From assembly GCA_009746045.1 (NCBI GenBank), contig RPFO01000163.1, positions 109,358 through 173,357 of the forward strand: a stretch of 64,000 nt of DNA, read 5' to 3'. Below, piece after piece: positions 11,198-22,683 of this stretch. Origin of the DNA: Mesostigma viride. Its lineage: Eukaryota; Streptophyta; Mesostigmatophyceae; Mesostigmatales; Mesostigmataceae. Under the pieces are notes generated by a model. The model did no database searches. It saw only the letters and a program-made list of their open reading frames with translations, and was not told where the DNA came from. A program made the position numbers and the translations under genes. Position 1 is the stretch's first letter. Each line of letters begins with the position of its first letter.

Positions 11198-11689
11198 TGT
11201 CCCGCCGACATTACACAGCTATGGTCTTGAGGTATAGTCGGCGCCGTGGCATGTTAAACAAACTGCGTTGTTTCATTCACAGTGTGGTTTCATTATGTCG
11301 CTCTTTCGAACGGGGATGCATTAGGCAACAATACTGGACAGATTCTGAAAGAGGGTGTGTTTGTGAAGTGGGGATGGCAGCGGCCCAGCATTTGCTGGCC
11401 GTGCGGGTGCAACTTTGAGGCGACTACATATATCGCCCTGAACCGTCTTTGTTAAAGCGGTGAGACAGTCCAGTGTTACAGTCCGGCCGCAGGCCGGGCA
11501 AGGGAAATGCTGTGTTCACCCTGATGCTGCGGGCCGAGGATGGGTGGCTGCATGGAAACGTGAATGCTTGCATCGAATGGATGGCGGTGTCTGCATGCAT
11601 GGATTGCACGTGAATGTTCGCAGGATGGGTGGTAATTGCATGGATGCTCGCAGGATGGGTGCTAATTACACGAATCGATATTGCATTAA

Positions 11690-12315
11690 TGCTTGCAGGG
11701 ATGGATGGTGTTTGCATGCGTGGATACGTGAATGCTTGCAGGGATGGATGGTGTTTGCATGCATGGATACGTGAATGCTTGCAGGGATGGGTGGTGTTTG
11801 CATGCATGGATACGTAAATGCTTGCAGGGATGGATGGTGTTTGCATGCATGAATGTGTGAATGCTTGCATGGGTGGATGGTGTTTGCATGCATGGATGGG
11901 TGGTGTTTGCATGCATGGATACCTGAAAGCTTGGGGTGGATGGTGTTTGCATGCATGGATACGTGAATGCTTGCATGGGTGGATGGTGTTTGCATGCATG
12001 GATGCGTGAATGCTTGCACGGATGGGTGGTGTTTGCATGCATGGATACGTGAATGCTTGCCTGGGTGGATGGTGTTTGCATGCATGGATACGTGAATGCT
12101 TGCACGGATGGGTGGTGTTTGCATGCATGGATACGTGAATGCTAGCATGGATGGATGGTGTTTGCATGCATGAATGTGTGAATGCTTGGGGTGGATGGTG
12201 TTTGCATGCATGGATACGTGAATGCTTGCGTGGATGGATGGTGTTTGCATGCATGGATGCGTGAATGCTTGCAGGGATGGAAGTGATTGCATGCATGGAT
12301 ACGCGAATGCATGCA
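11690..12315. repeat. 43-bp minisatellite inside the transposon
   Basis: About fourteen diverged units run through words such as GGTGTTTGCATGCATGG and GAATGCTTGCAGGG. Because 43 is not a multiple of three and the unit has no stop on the minus strand, all three minus-strand frames stay open and produce long frames rich in HACKHHP and YPCMQT. The peptide therefore repeats every 43 residues (three units). I regard these frames as a by-product of the repeat, not as a gene. Confidence 0.8.
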
Positions 12316-14040
12316 TGAATGCGACCGAGGACAGTGTAAGCACCTTTTAGGGATTAATATAGTGGTGAATATGGGCAGGCCCCCTGACCCATGTGAGTTA
12401 TACATGTATTCAAGGAGACAACGATTCCAGTCCATGGCAGGATATATAAAGGATACCAACCCCAAGTCGGTGGGGGTATGCATGTGACCCAATTCAGTAC
12501 AAGTGTAATAACAGTGATTCGGGCCGTGGTGTCAGCAACCCTGTCACTCAAGGTTACATTATAGATACTCATTCCATCTCCGCCTCCACATCATTGAGGA
12601 TGTAATATACGCGACAACTATTAATGTTCGCATGGCGGTCACGCGACGCCTGATCAACGCGTAGCGTCTGCGTGTCGTAATTTAATTTTTTAATATTAAT
12701 GCACAGTCACCATTTTACCGCGTGCTGGCCTGCACTTAGCCCTTGGATGACCAGTGTGTAACTCTACCCCTAATTATGGCTGGTTGCACCTTGCATGATA
12801 ATGTCCAGAAACCAGCCTGATAACAATCTAGTGTCCATACTGGGACCAAAGCACACGCATATAGGGAGTTACTTCGGGGTCATGTCATTAGTCATGTTGC
12901 AATGTCCTATATGTCCTATGGGTGCTAAATACAGCACTAATCTCAGGGGGTGCACGGGTGCGATAAAAAAGACACTTACAATGCAATGTTAAGTGATAAT
13001 GCAATATTGGACGTCTTCACAAACCAAGGCCCAAATGCACACGTAGCAAGGGGGTGCAAGGGGCGGTGTTACCCATGCATCCAGAACATGAGAAATGACC
13101 TCCATTTGCATGCCTAGGATGAAAATATACAAACACTGCATCGAACTTCTTTTCTACGTCAGCAAGGCACTGGGGCCTCCATAGATGTTGCACGGACTGC
13201 ACAACTGCACAGGCGTCCTTTACTAGCAAAGCCAAAAGGCTGACAAAAAACTGGCCATGATACCATCTTTCCTGAAGAATTTAGGCAATAGAAACCATCG
13301 TGCTACCATCTACAACTCCTTTAGATGTTAAATCAATCGTCATTCTAGAAAATTAGGTACAGACGCAGCTAATCATGAACAAAACTGATGAAAATCTTAC
13401 GACGACGGTTGTACAAAACCACAACCACAAACTAGTACACAGGAGTAGTAAGTTAGCGAACTTAACACCACAAACCTTCAACAACGTGTCCGAGATTACT
13501 TACCGAATGATATAACGACTTTACCTTGTTGACGGTATCCGCAGGTACACTAAACTGCGCCATGCCGAAACCGCAAAAAGAAGGCTAGCGGAAAGCTAGC
13601 AATCTCATGACAGAAAGGCAATCTCATCACGGCGTCGAGACTTTCCTGGCCCTGAACGATGATGAAATACGCGAAATACATCATACGAAAACTACTGGTT
13701 GCGAAAATTTCAATGATACAGAAGCTAATAACAAGTGCTGCCTTTCATCGTCACCCCCGTGATGATTAACGCGTGTAGACGCAGTAAAAAGTAAAAACCA
13801 GCCCGAGATAATGTGCGCATCATTAGATGTTGCGCGACTGCGGCTATAGCATTTTTCTGACGCCGCTCATTTCAGTTCGGTTGATTCTTCGCGCCGGTCA
13901 GCCAAGGAGTGACATACTTCACGTCGGGGTGTATCTTTAGTTGCGATACCACGCGTTTGCCGTTTCGCAACTTTTCGTCCAAATCGGTCCTCGCAAGAAT
14001 CGCAACAAAAGTGTTTTTTGGTCCTCCTGGAAAGTTGCGT

Positions 14041-14078
14041 AGTTGCGATTCTTGTTGCGATACTGCGGGTGACCCCTG
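14041..14078 (-). repeat. right terminal inverted repeat, copy 1
   Basis: Exact inverse of 10,655-10,692, followed by the second TA of the target duplication at 14,079-14,080 and then the resumed LINE ORF2. Confidence 0.9.
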
Positions 14079-14080
14079 TA

Positions 14081-16277
14081 CTGCCCCCCCGCCGCCCGCC
14101 CCGCTTCACCAGCCTGCACCGGCTCCCCGCCGTCATCCAGGCCCGGCAAGCCCTGCGCGACAACAGCGACCCCGCCCGCTACGCCCGCCTCAAAGCCGAT
14201 TACCACTCGGCCATCCGGCAGGCGACCAAGGAGCAGGAGGACCTTCATGTCCGCGAGTACTTCGCCCACCTCAAGGACCAGCACGGCAAGTACGCCTGGA
14301 CCCGCCTGCGTCACGCCCAACGGCCCGCCGGCGGCGCGCAGCCGGCGCCGCGGACGCTCTCTGGCTCACCGCAGCAGCAGCTCGACCAGTGGTATTCCTC
14401 CCAGTCCCGGCTGCTCGGCGCCCCCCCGCCGCCTCCGCCGCTTGGCCCTCTGGCGGCCGCACGCCTGGCAGTAGCACCGGCGGACGTCCCTGCGCCGCCC
14501 ACGCCGCCCGCCGCTGAGCAGGACTACACGTACCCAGCCCTGACGGAACCCCTGGCCGACCCCAACGAGCTCCCGCCGTTCACCGAGCTCGAGCTGAGCA
14601 CCGCCGCCAAGCAACTCCGCTTTTATGCCGCCGTTGGACCTGACCAGCTCCCAGCCCCGGTGATTAAGCTGACGGCGCTCACGGGATTCCTGCTTGACGT
14701 CTGCAACCGGATCCTGCTTGCCGACGCGCCGCCGATTCCTGAGTGGCAGCACAGCTACCGTATTATGCTGTACAAAAACAAAGGTTCCCCTGACGACCCC
14801 GCCAACTACAGAGGAGTCTGCATCCAGAGCGCCGCACTTAAGTTGTTCATGCGCATGATCCTCAACCGCCTTCGTTCTGCTCTCGACTGTCACCTTGGGG
14901 AGAGTCAAATGGGCTTCCGTCCTGGGCGCAACACCGTCATGGCCATCTTCGTCGCGCGTCGCCTCTTCGAGGAAATCGCTCTCCTGCAACCTGGTGAGTT
15001 TCCCGCCATCCTGATCTTCGTCGACTTCATCAAGGCTTTTGATTCTGTCCTCTGGGACGCTCTATGGGCTGTACTTGCTCGCGCTCGCGTCCCCACTCCC
15101 CTGATTACCGTCATCCGCACGCTGTACATATGAGGGGTCGACCACTTCGGTGCGCACTCAACACGGCATTACCCCGCCATGCCCACTGCAGACCGGCGTC
15201 TGGCAGGGTTGCGTCCTGTCGCCGTACCTGTTTATTATTGTAGTGGATTATGTCATGCGCCAGGCACGTGCTCGCTTTGCTAGCATTGCAGGCCGTGCCC
15301 CTGGCCTAGCGATCACGAACGAGCTTGGGGAAGGGGGGCCGACTAACAAGCAGAACTTACTAGCTGACCTCATTTATGCCGACGACATCACGCTCATCGA
15401 GAAGCCGGAGTCTGCCCAACTTTGGCTGGACTGCCTGGCGCTCGAGGCTCGGGCGGTTGGTCTAGAAATCAGCCCCAAAACGGAGGCCCTGGCCCTCGGC
15501 ATGGCAGGGCCCCCACCCACACTCCGCCTCTTAGACGATGCCGAGGTCAACTACCCTCCTTCAGGCCGCTTCAAGCTGCTCGGCAGTTGGCTTCCCGACT
15601 GCGAGGACGACATGACGACACGGATCGGCATGGCGTGGGCGCACCTCCATGACCACCGCCGCTGGTGGAGCAACCCCGCCCTACCCCGGATCGTCAAGCG
15701 TGACCTCTTCAAGGTCGTCATTCTGACGATCCTGACCTACGGCGCCGAGACGTGGACACTGATGCAGGAGCTGGAGCAACGACTCGACGGCGCCGTCACC
15801 AAGATGCTGCGCAAGGCCCTTAACATCCCCTTTGGTTTGCACATTAGTAATGAGGATTTGTACGCTGATTTGCCCTATGTTTCCCACATTATTAGGCACA
15901 GGCGCCTGGGCCTAGCCGGGCACCTGGCCCGCACAGATCAGGTAGATACATCAGATAGACTAGCTGGCACCAAGCCCGCCCAGCCTGGGCGATATGTCCT
16001 CACCTGGCGTGCCCCCGGCCGCGCGCGGCAGGGCCGCCACCCGTGGACTTTTCGTGATAGACTCGGCATGGACATGTGCTACGCTAGACGTGACGGGCTC
16101 ACCCCCGGGCAGCCTCCTGGTTTGTCTGTAATATGGAGGCAGATGGTGCGCAAGGATAGATGGCAAGTAGTGATGAAGGAGACCACCCCCAAGCCTGTGG
16201 GGGCTCCGCGTGTGACCAAGTATGGCATTCATAGCGATTCGGGCCGCGGTGCCCACACCCCTGTAACTAGGACCTAG
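14081..16277 (+). pseudogene. LINE ORF2, C-terminal part: reverse transcriptase
   Basis: This continues ORF2 after the transposon. A linker leads to reverse-transcriptase blocks: YRIMLYKNKGSPDDPANYRG, LGESQMGFRPGRNT, IFVDFIKAFDSV (catalytic Asp), TGVWQGCVLSPYLF, then LIYADDITL with the YADD box at 15,375-15,386. TYGAETWTL and a C-terminal RRLGLAGHLAR block follow, as in several APE-type LINE clades. TGA at 15,131 in the first frame and the restart in another frame from about 15,132 show a single-base indel between RT blocks. The product would copy LINE RNA at the nicked target. No RNase H or restriction-like endonuclease follows before the stop at 16,277. Confidence 0.85.
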
Positions 16278-16335
16278 ATGATAGCATATACCATCCATTC
16301 CATCCCATGTTCCCCTCCCACTGAGGACTTATGCT

Positions 16336-16376
16336 CACGTGACGCAGTCACGTGTCTATTAATTAATTAATTAATT
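16336..16376 (+). other. LINE 3' stem-loop plus TTAA tail
   Basis: CACGTGA-CGCAG-TCACGTG (16,336-16,354) forms a 7-bp stem with a 5-base loop, three bases before a TTAA microsatellite that ends the element. The same hairpin and tail recur at 37,897-37,932. Confidence 0.7.
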
Positions 16377-16449
16377 CTAAGACGCACTTGCCAGTATAAA
16401 CGGTTACGGCTGCCACGCAGTATAGACAAAGTCACGCACGTGACCAGCT

Positions 16450-17776
16450 ATGACGACTACCAAAGCAAAACGAGGGCTGGAAAAGGAGCTGGCACAGCTT
16501 CCCAGCGCCCAGCCCAACCCTCTCGCCCTCGCCATTGTTCAGCCGCCAGGCTTACCCGCCAAACCCTCGCCAAGCGCCTCGCCTGAGCCCAAGAAACCAT
16601 GCCACGATCGCCACAAATGGAGCCAATACTTGCCCGGCGACGGAATGTTCTCCCTCCTCGAGTGGCAGAATTAAGCTGTCACCGCAGGAAGTCGTCGAAG
16701 TTCTCCAGTTCCTCACACAGGAGCGGAAGCTCTTTGTGGCCTGGAGAGGGGGGACGGCTATCGACTACCGCGACACGTCCTGGCTCTACACCTGTGACGA
16801 ATCCCGCCAACGCACGGTTATCTTGACCAGCTACTACCAGCGCAGCTTCGGCGACATCCACAGAGCACTTCGGAACGCACTCAACGCCCCAGCCCCCGCA
16901 CAGCCGGCAGCCCCATCGGCTTCCTCCCTCGGCAAGGATGACATCCGCGCAGTGCTGGAGGAGCACGTGACCTGGCCGCTGGCCGAGAAGATGACCTCGC
17001 TGAACACCACGCTCAACACGGTCGAGGCCCGGGTCTCCAACGTGGAAACCAAGGTCGTCCACAAGCTACAACCACAGTTCACGGCGCTACACACCGCGGC
17101 GCAGGCTTCGGAAACGCATGCTGCACTTGTCTCTCGCCTTAACCAGGTGGAAGGCAAGTGCGGCGTGCTCATGAAGAAGCTTGAGGCCATCACCGCCCAC
17201 ACCGAGGCCCTGGCCGGCGCCACACAGGTCCCAAAGCTAGCGGAGCAGACGGCCACCATTGCCTCCCAGCCACCCCGGCAGGATGCTGGTGACCTCCCGC
17301 TCTCCTACGCGGACCTGCTGCGGTCAGCGACCGCCTCCACCACCGACGCCATCGCCACGAAGCTCCAGGAGCTGGAGGACCACCGCCAGGCCCAGCAACG
17401 GGAGGTCACCGATCGCGCTCGCCGCGAGTGCCGAGTGGTGCTACGTCGCTTCCCCCAGAAGCCAGGTGAGACGTCAACCTCCCTTGCTGACGAGATCAAG
17501 AACCAGCTTCTTACCCTCATGGGCCTGGTAGGTGAGGTAGAACTGCGTGGGTGCCACCGCCTTCCCCACTCACGGGACAAGGCGGCCACCCCACCAGTCC
17601 TGCTCACCTTCCTCTCCCCTGAGGATAAGCAGCGGTTCCTCTCTCGTCGCAAGCGGTTGCACGACCTCACCTGGACGCTGGATGACGACCTCACCCCCGC
17701 TCAGCAACAGCAGCGACGCGACCTGTGGCCTGAATACCTCCGCCATAAGCAGGACCCCCAGAAGCCCAAGGTGTAA
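16450..17776 (+). pseudogene. L1-like ORF1 with coiled coil, one frameshift
   Basis: ATG 16,450 (MTTTKAKRGLEKELAQL) opens a frame carrying PSASPEPKK and KWSQYLPGDGMFSLLEW. It shifts near 16,670 into the frame LSPQEVVEVLQFLTQERKL, which runs to 17,776. A long heptad-like coiled coil follows (about 16,940-17,400; MTSLNTTLNTVEARVSNVE and similar). Then comes an RRM-like block (CRVVLRRFPQKPGETSTSLA, CHRLPHSR, VLLTFLSPEDKQRFLSRRKR) and a C-terminal domain (WTLDDDLTPAQQQQRRDLW). This is the usual L1 ORF1 layout: trimerising coil, RRM, C-terminal RNA-binding domain. It is the best preserved ORF1 of this type in the window. The frameshift may be real or an indel error. Confidence 0.7.
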
Positions 17777-18059
17777 TGGAGGGGCGGGGACCTGATGATC
17801 AACCACAAGATGTGGACGCCCCCAGCGGGCTAGAATAGCAATAGCCCTAGCTTGTAACCATTGGAGTCACTGTCGCTAAGGCAGCCATGCCTAGAATGTT
17901 TGCCTAGCTGTGCCAACACACCTAGTCACGTGCCGCCAACGCACGGTACACAACCAGCCATAGCCTTAGCCTAGTTCTCGTACAGCCATGCTACGCCCTG
18001 GCTATGTTCAGATTACTTGCCCACGCTCCTTGCTATGATATGCTCACATGGGTCTTATT

Positions 18060-18256
18060 GCACCCACAGTTTGCCGGATCGTTAGCCTGTCCTTTTAGCT
18101 AGCCGCGCCCGATTGCAGCTGTGGCATGCCTTTGGCATGAAGGAGACTGGGGGTCTCTGCCCTTTCTCCTGTAGTGCACTCACAGGGATTAAAAGCACTT
18201 CGGTGCTCCGTGGCTCCCCAACGGGAGCACGAGTTTAATTAATTAATTAATTAATG
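18060..18256 (+). repeat. LINE 3' UTR end with stem-loops and tail
   Basis: GCACTTCGGTGC and GCTCCC-CAAC-GGGAGC (about 18,199-18,232) form two hairpins before GAGTT and the TTAA repeat (18,234-18,256). The block is repeated on the minus strand at about 35,746-35,960. Confidence 0.65.
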
Positions 18257-18902
18257 TAGGCGTGCATGGCCTGCCTTTCACTCAAGACTGCCAATGAGAG
18301 AAGCTACGGTCCGGTGGTCCCTGCGGGCCCCCTTCTTGCTGCATGTGCACGAGTCGATGAAGAATCAATCAGGGATGAAAAGTACACCTACTCAAATAGT
18401 TTAGACGAGTTCGTCATGTGACTCTCTGCAACGGACGCTCGTGAATGATCGAATTAAGGGAATGAGTGTTGGCGCACGTATACATATGGAATCAAGGCGT
18501 TTTTCGCGTCCCAGCACTCGGCAGCAATTGGTTTACTATTGGTTGCTAGCTTGACAATATAATCACAGTGGCTGTTGCGATTGGTGGTTCACTACTTAAT
18601 TTACTTGTGGGGTACCCACAACCTGTACTGATCATGTGCAGGTCTCCACCCCGCGCCAATTAATAATCACACACGTAGACTGCGTCATGTGGGTACCAAT
18701 AAAGAGACCGTCGACCCCTATACACAACGAGGAGGGGTGCGCCAATGCTAAGCTAATGGATGCACACATGCATGACTCAGGCTGCATGTGCACGCAGCCA
18801 GCCAGCAAAAATTGAACTTCCTATGAAGACAAACTGTTGTATGAATGACTGCTTAATTTCAATACTGAGCGAAAGCCAAAGATCCAAGCTCGATTGGACC
18901 AA
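18257..18902. other. intergenic, no gene seen
   Basis: AT-richer sequence with short frames only. An inverted GGGTACCCAC / GTGGGTACC pair lies at about 18,610 and 18,689. It includes the presumed 3' UTR of the dehydrogenase gene, which ends at 18,903. No clear polyadenylation signal was recognised. Confidence 0.4.
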
Positions 18903-20874
18903 TCACCAAGGGATCCGCTGGCCGTCCCATGCTATGAACGATCCCGAGTCCTGTGGCTGAAGGCCATCAATAAGGCCCATGAGCTGGGACACCGCACGCG
19001 TCACAGGAAAGATTTTCTCCGGGGGGTAGTTCTTGTGGAATGGTCTGGACAAGTCGGTGTTCACTGTCCCTGGGTGTAGCGAGACCAGGATCACGGGCTT
19101 CTTTTTCCGGGTTAGTTCTACCGCCGCCGTCTTGGTCAGCATGTTGAGTGCGCACTTGGAGGCGCGATAGGAGTACCACCCACCTGCGCAATCACAATTC
19201 ACAGCGTATAGTGCACAAGTGAAATGCAGCGAAGCCTACTCAGAGTTTGCCTTTTGAGATTGAAAATTCGCCTTGGAATTCTTTCTGGCAAAGTCACTCA
19301 GGCTAGGGATGGCTCAAGAAGAGCTGATGCACAGCATTATTCATGATGGAGGATAGTAGCCGGTGAGGGACAGGAATAGTTAAACGCCACATTCCTGCAA
19401 CTATACTGTAACTACAGTCCGATTTGACAACTGGCCTACGGTATGAACTGACGTTATTTTGTTGAATTTCTAGCAATGCCTTGATAGCGACCTATGGTGA
19501 AAATAATTGACTCGACAATACAGTACTGGTTACTCCTGAAACTATACTAATCCATGCAATCAGCAAGTCCTATAGTACACTCATCTGTCCCTATATATAT
19601 ATATCGGCAGGTGACTTGGAGTAGCGACATGCCACTGGCAGACAAATGTGCTGTTCAAGGCAAGGAACCTTCCACAGGTTAGGCCGCCTTAAAAAGGGGG
19701 CCGAGAAAGAGTAGACTGCTGTGAGTGCCATTTCCTATTCAGTTACTACTGGTATGCAGGTATACTAAGTGTCGAGGAAATCACGCCAATTCATGGAAAA
19801 GGGATATTTCAAGGGGTGAGCGTGCAGGAGACGGACATGTCAGGGGGGATGCAGATGCAGCTAGTGACTCACAACAGCAGTCTTGCTTCCTCCGGCATAG
19901 GCACAACATGTTAGTTGGTACTACATTGCCATGTTGCAAGGGGATTGACAGCAAAGAGTAGAAAGCACTTTTACCTCAAAAAAACGTAGGCATGAGGGAT
20001 AAAGACACACGAACCCACCTAGAGCATTGTCCGTGATGGAGCCGACTCGCGCGCTGAGGTTAGCAACCACGGCACCCGCTCTCCCCGTTCCTTCCCCGCC
20101 CCCCTTGGCCAGGAGCTCTTCGAACTCGCGCATCATCAGCAGGGGGCCGAGAGCATTGACGCGGTAGCTCATAATGGCGTGGTCTACGTTGATCCGACTC
20201 AACGCAGTTTCGGGCGACATGCCGAGCTCCTCTACTTTAAGAATGCCCGTGCTGTTGACGAGCAGGTCTAACCTCCCGTGCTTTCCTCGCACATGGCAGG
20301 CAGCATCTTTCACTGACTGTTCATCCGTGACATCTATTCTTACGATATCTAGTCGAGAGGGGTAGGAATTCGCAAGGTCTTGCAGAGCGGTTGCCTTTTC
20401 CGGGTTTCGACAAGTGGCGACTACTTGGCCCTGCGGACGTTCCAGTAGCTGCCGAACAAACTCCAAGCCAATTCCTCTAGAAGAACCCTGTACCAGGCTC
20501 ACGCCACCAATCCCTCCACTTCCACTGATATCAGAAGACATAGCTCGAGCATTGATGGAAAAGATCCGCGCCTGGCTTCCAACATAATGTGGGGGTTTGC
20601 ATGGCAGGCGGCCAAAAATGTTGATCATCGAAGACGCCAATTTCAATGCCATTGCCAGAGCAAACGACGCCAACTGATGCAGTAATTCAATGCGCCTCGC
20701 TGTCAAGCAACCAGACGCTGAAGTTCTGTCGGGATCCAGATCACGTTGCCTGCTTTCTTTGCACTCGGTCTGAAACGGGGATAGATCTAGAGGCTCGGTT
20801 ATGGCAGTCTGTTGTACGAAGTCCACGTCGCACGTGTGCATCTTCCTTTGCGTGGCTGGTGCTATAGATGCCAC
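18903..20874 (-). CDS. short-chain dehydrogenase/reductase (SDR), two exons
   Basis: Exon 1 is 20,874-20,019 and exon 2 is 19,183-18,903. They are joined by a GT-AG intron (donor 20,018, acceptor AG at 19,184-19,185) that falls inside the codon for Gly 286. The spliced frame encodes 378 residues and ends at TGA 18,905-18,903. SDR landmarks are the cofactor loop VQGSSRGIGLEF (GSSRGIG at 130-136), CRNP, an Asp-Val pair (IDVTD), NSTG in the place of NNAG, catalytic Ser in ANLSARVGS, and YRASK (Tyr 291, Lys 295). The product is an NAD(P)-dependent oxidoreductase; its substrate cannot be told. About 120 residues precede the Rossmann fold, which may be an organelle targeting sequence, or the start may be a later ATG such as codon 75. 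The frame is clean, unlike the surrounding transposons. Confidence 0.85.
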
Positions 20875-20879
20875 GTGAT

Positions 20880-21203
20880 TTGTTTTTTTGAGACTACCGC
20901 GGCACTAAGCCGCCCCCACCCACCTCCGGTGGCTTGCGCCACCTTTACCCCAGTCAACCCGTCGCCCCTCGGGTTGGGGACAACGCCTCCACCATCCGAC
21001 GGCCCCAATCCCTCGCGTCGCGTCTATGTGGTTCCGTAGTTTGCTTGTTTTGTATTGGTTGTTTATGTGTAGTATTTTGTAGTATTTTGGACGGACGACC
21101 CGAGCCGCTAACTTAGCGGGTTTATCGCGCCCGTTGGATCCATCATCGGACGCTCCAGATTGTCGGCGGCTAACGTTTTAACTTTTTTCATTTTGCCTTC
21201 GTA
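20880..21203 (+). repeat. direct repeat, left copy
   Basis: The strong match is 21,032-21,203 (TTCCGTAGTTTGCTTG ... TTTTGCCTTCGTA) against 22,764-22,926. A weaker match extends left through a T-run and GAGACTA. It contains the short palindrome CCGCTAA-C-TTAGCGG. It lies just upstream of the dehydrogenase start, so it may overlap that gene's promoter. Confidence 0.7.
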
Positions 21204-21228
21204 TATCGATGTGCACATGTGGTTTGGC

Positions 21229-21257
21229 TAAGCTTAGCCGCCTAGCGGCTAAGCTTA
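21229..21257. repeat. 13-bp palindrome
   Basis: TAAGCTTAGCCGC (21,229-21,241), a CTA spacer, then the exact inverse (21,245-21,257). It sits just inside the left direct repeat. Confidence 0.7.
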
Positions 21258-21259
21258 GG

Positions 21260-22680
21260 TAAGGTTTACGAAACATTTCAAACTTTTCATTAAAATTATA
21301 TTAAAATATTTAAGCGCGACGCACAGCGTCTCCACAGGTCCATTTTTCTACCTACAAAAGTCATACAATGTTAATAATGATTCTGGCGCTGTCACAAGGT
21401 CCGGCCGGCGACTTGCGCCGGAAATGCGCGGACTACACAAATTAATTTGGCACACGGCCACGTCCAGGCCGTTTGGGATCATAAAAAGACTTTCCTCACG
21501 TGACTTAGTGTTTTCCTGTTGACATCATGCCCATTTAATATTAATGCTGCTGTTACCCTGCTCATGACCATGCCCTGACTGAATTCCATTCTTTGGTGAC
21601 TTAGTGTTTTCTTGTTTAGGGGCTGGCATGCATGCGTTGGTTGACATAGTGCCATGGATGAAAAACGCCAAGAAGAGTATATGGCCCCGCTGGCCAGCAC
21701 CTGGTTGATCAACCAAGGGGATAGCCTGCACCGTGAGACACAAACACAGCAGACCCAGCAAAGCAAAATTTTTGTTTGGTTGTAAGCGAGTGGAGATTAC
21801 TTTTGACATGCTTGATGAAGAAATAATTAACACACCTTCTATTGTCACACCTTCTATAAACAAATAGTTGATTGATCACCTTATACACCACGTAAACATG
21901 CTAGCAGACGAGCTCTTCAGTCCAGTGAAGAGTCCAGAAAATCCACGTGCGAAGCAAGTCAGCTTACGCAGAAAGCACCATGAATGTAAATGACGCCCCA
22001 AACCCGTGACCAGGCAAGCATCCAGAGGGGCTTTCCAAGCCTAGTATATTCCAGAAAAAAGCATCACAGATCCTTGGGCAACGGACGTTCACACAGGACA
22101 TTCGAAGGACCATGAAGATGGCGTCCTGCACGGCTAAGAAAATAAAACGCAACGCTACGCTATGTCTGCGACTAGGTGGATTCGGCGAAATGGAAAGAAC
22201 GCAACCATGAAAATGCATCAGAAAGAGAGCAGGTAGTACCCCGGTAGGTAGTACGCCTCACCATCGGCATCGCCAGTTACGTCCCGTGGCAAAAAATCCA
22301 GCGTTCTTTCCAATATGATGACACCAGAAACTCGTCGGCCCCACGCCTTCCACGAACAGCAAACTGATTTTACTAGGCACCCAGTACGTAAAGCAATTAA
22401 GCATGATGCTACAATACCTAAATCTACAACGACATTCCATTTACAGGTCGCCATGATAGCGACGCGGACCTCTCCCACGCAGGTATCACTCCGTTGACGC
22501 ACCTCCAGCTCAGAAAATTTCGTACTTGCTCTTCAAATAAAATTTTGACGTATAAAACCATGGCTGCGCATTCCCCATCCCAATTTTCTAGCGTACGTTT
22601 CCTGCCATCGCCAGCCAGCAAATTGCTCGCGGAGCACGTCACTTTGTTTTTCGTCCGGCGGCGTGGCCTGCGGCTGCGTT
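21260..22680. other. non-coding interior between the direct repeats
   Basis: No recognisable gene. Frames on either strand are under 120 residues and match nothing I know. A small hairpin CTCTTCA-GTCCAG-TGAAGAG occurs near 21,913-21,932. The stretch may be the interior of a non-autonomous element bounded by the 165-bp repeats. Confidence 0.35.
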
Positions 22681-22683
22681 AAT

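Larger units (their letters stand above)
10655..14078 (+). mobile_element. 3,424-bp non-autonomous DNA transposon, copy 1
   Basis: The element has perfect 38-bp inverted ends starting CAGGGGTCACCCGC (10,655-10,692 and 14,041-14,078) and is flanked by TA at 10,653-10,654 and 14,079-14,080. Subterminal regions are full of short TCGCAAC/GTTGCGA words in both orientations, plausible transposase-binding sites. Inside are a helically phased CGTCAT array (11,160-11,197), a 43-bp minisatellite (about 11,690-12,315) and non-coding DNA. No transposase-like frame exists, so mobility would need a partner in trans. TA duplications fit Tc1/mariner-like and a few other superfamilies. A second copy of identical length lies inverted at 42,145-45,568. 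Confidence 0.85.
8231..16376 (+). mobile_element. APE-type LINE, two ORFs, split by a DNA transposon
   Basis: A non-LTR retrotransposon with ORF1 (8,343-9,221), ORF2 (9,218-16,277), a 3' UTR, a stem-loop (16,336-16,354) and a TTAA tail (16,358-16,376). The 3,424-bp transposon at 10,655-14,078 lies within ORF2, between endonuclease and RT. Other damage is light: one in-frame stop at 9,494 and one frameshift near 15,131. The 5' end is uncertain. A TTCTAAGAC word at about 8,391 resembles the start of the neighbouring elements but falls inside ORF1, so the left edge may be chimeric. Confidence 0.75.
16372..18256 (+). mobile_element. ORF1-only LINE with its own 3' end
   Basis: The unit starts TTCTAAGACGCAC directly at the tail of the preceding LINE. 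It has a short 5' UTR, one ORF1 (16,450-17,776), about 430 bp of 3' UTR, two stem-loops near 18,199-18,232 and a TTAA tail to 18,256. No ORF2 is present between ORF1 and the tail, so the unit looks complete but non-autonomous. Its 3' UTR is repeated inverted at about 35,746-35,960. Confidence 0.65.

Noticed and set aside
11424-12343. Long Cys/His-rich frames (up to 290 residues) on the minus strand, and their twins at 43,880-44,799
   Set aside because: They follow from the stop-free 43-bp repeat. All three frames of the strand read similarly, and there is no start context or domain.
14366-14989. 207-residue minus-strand frame
   Set aside because: Antisense to the RT coding region of the LINE, which carries the real motifs.
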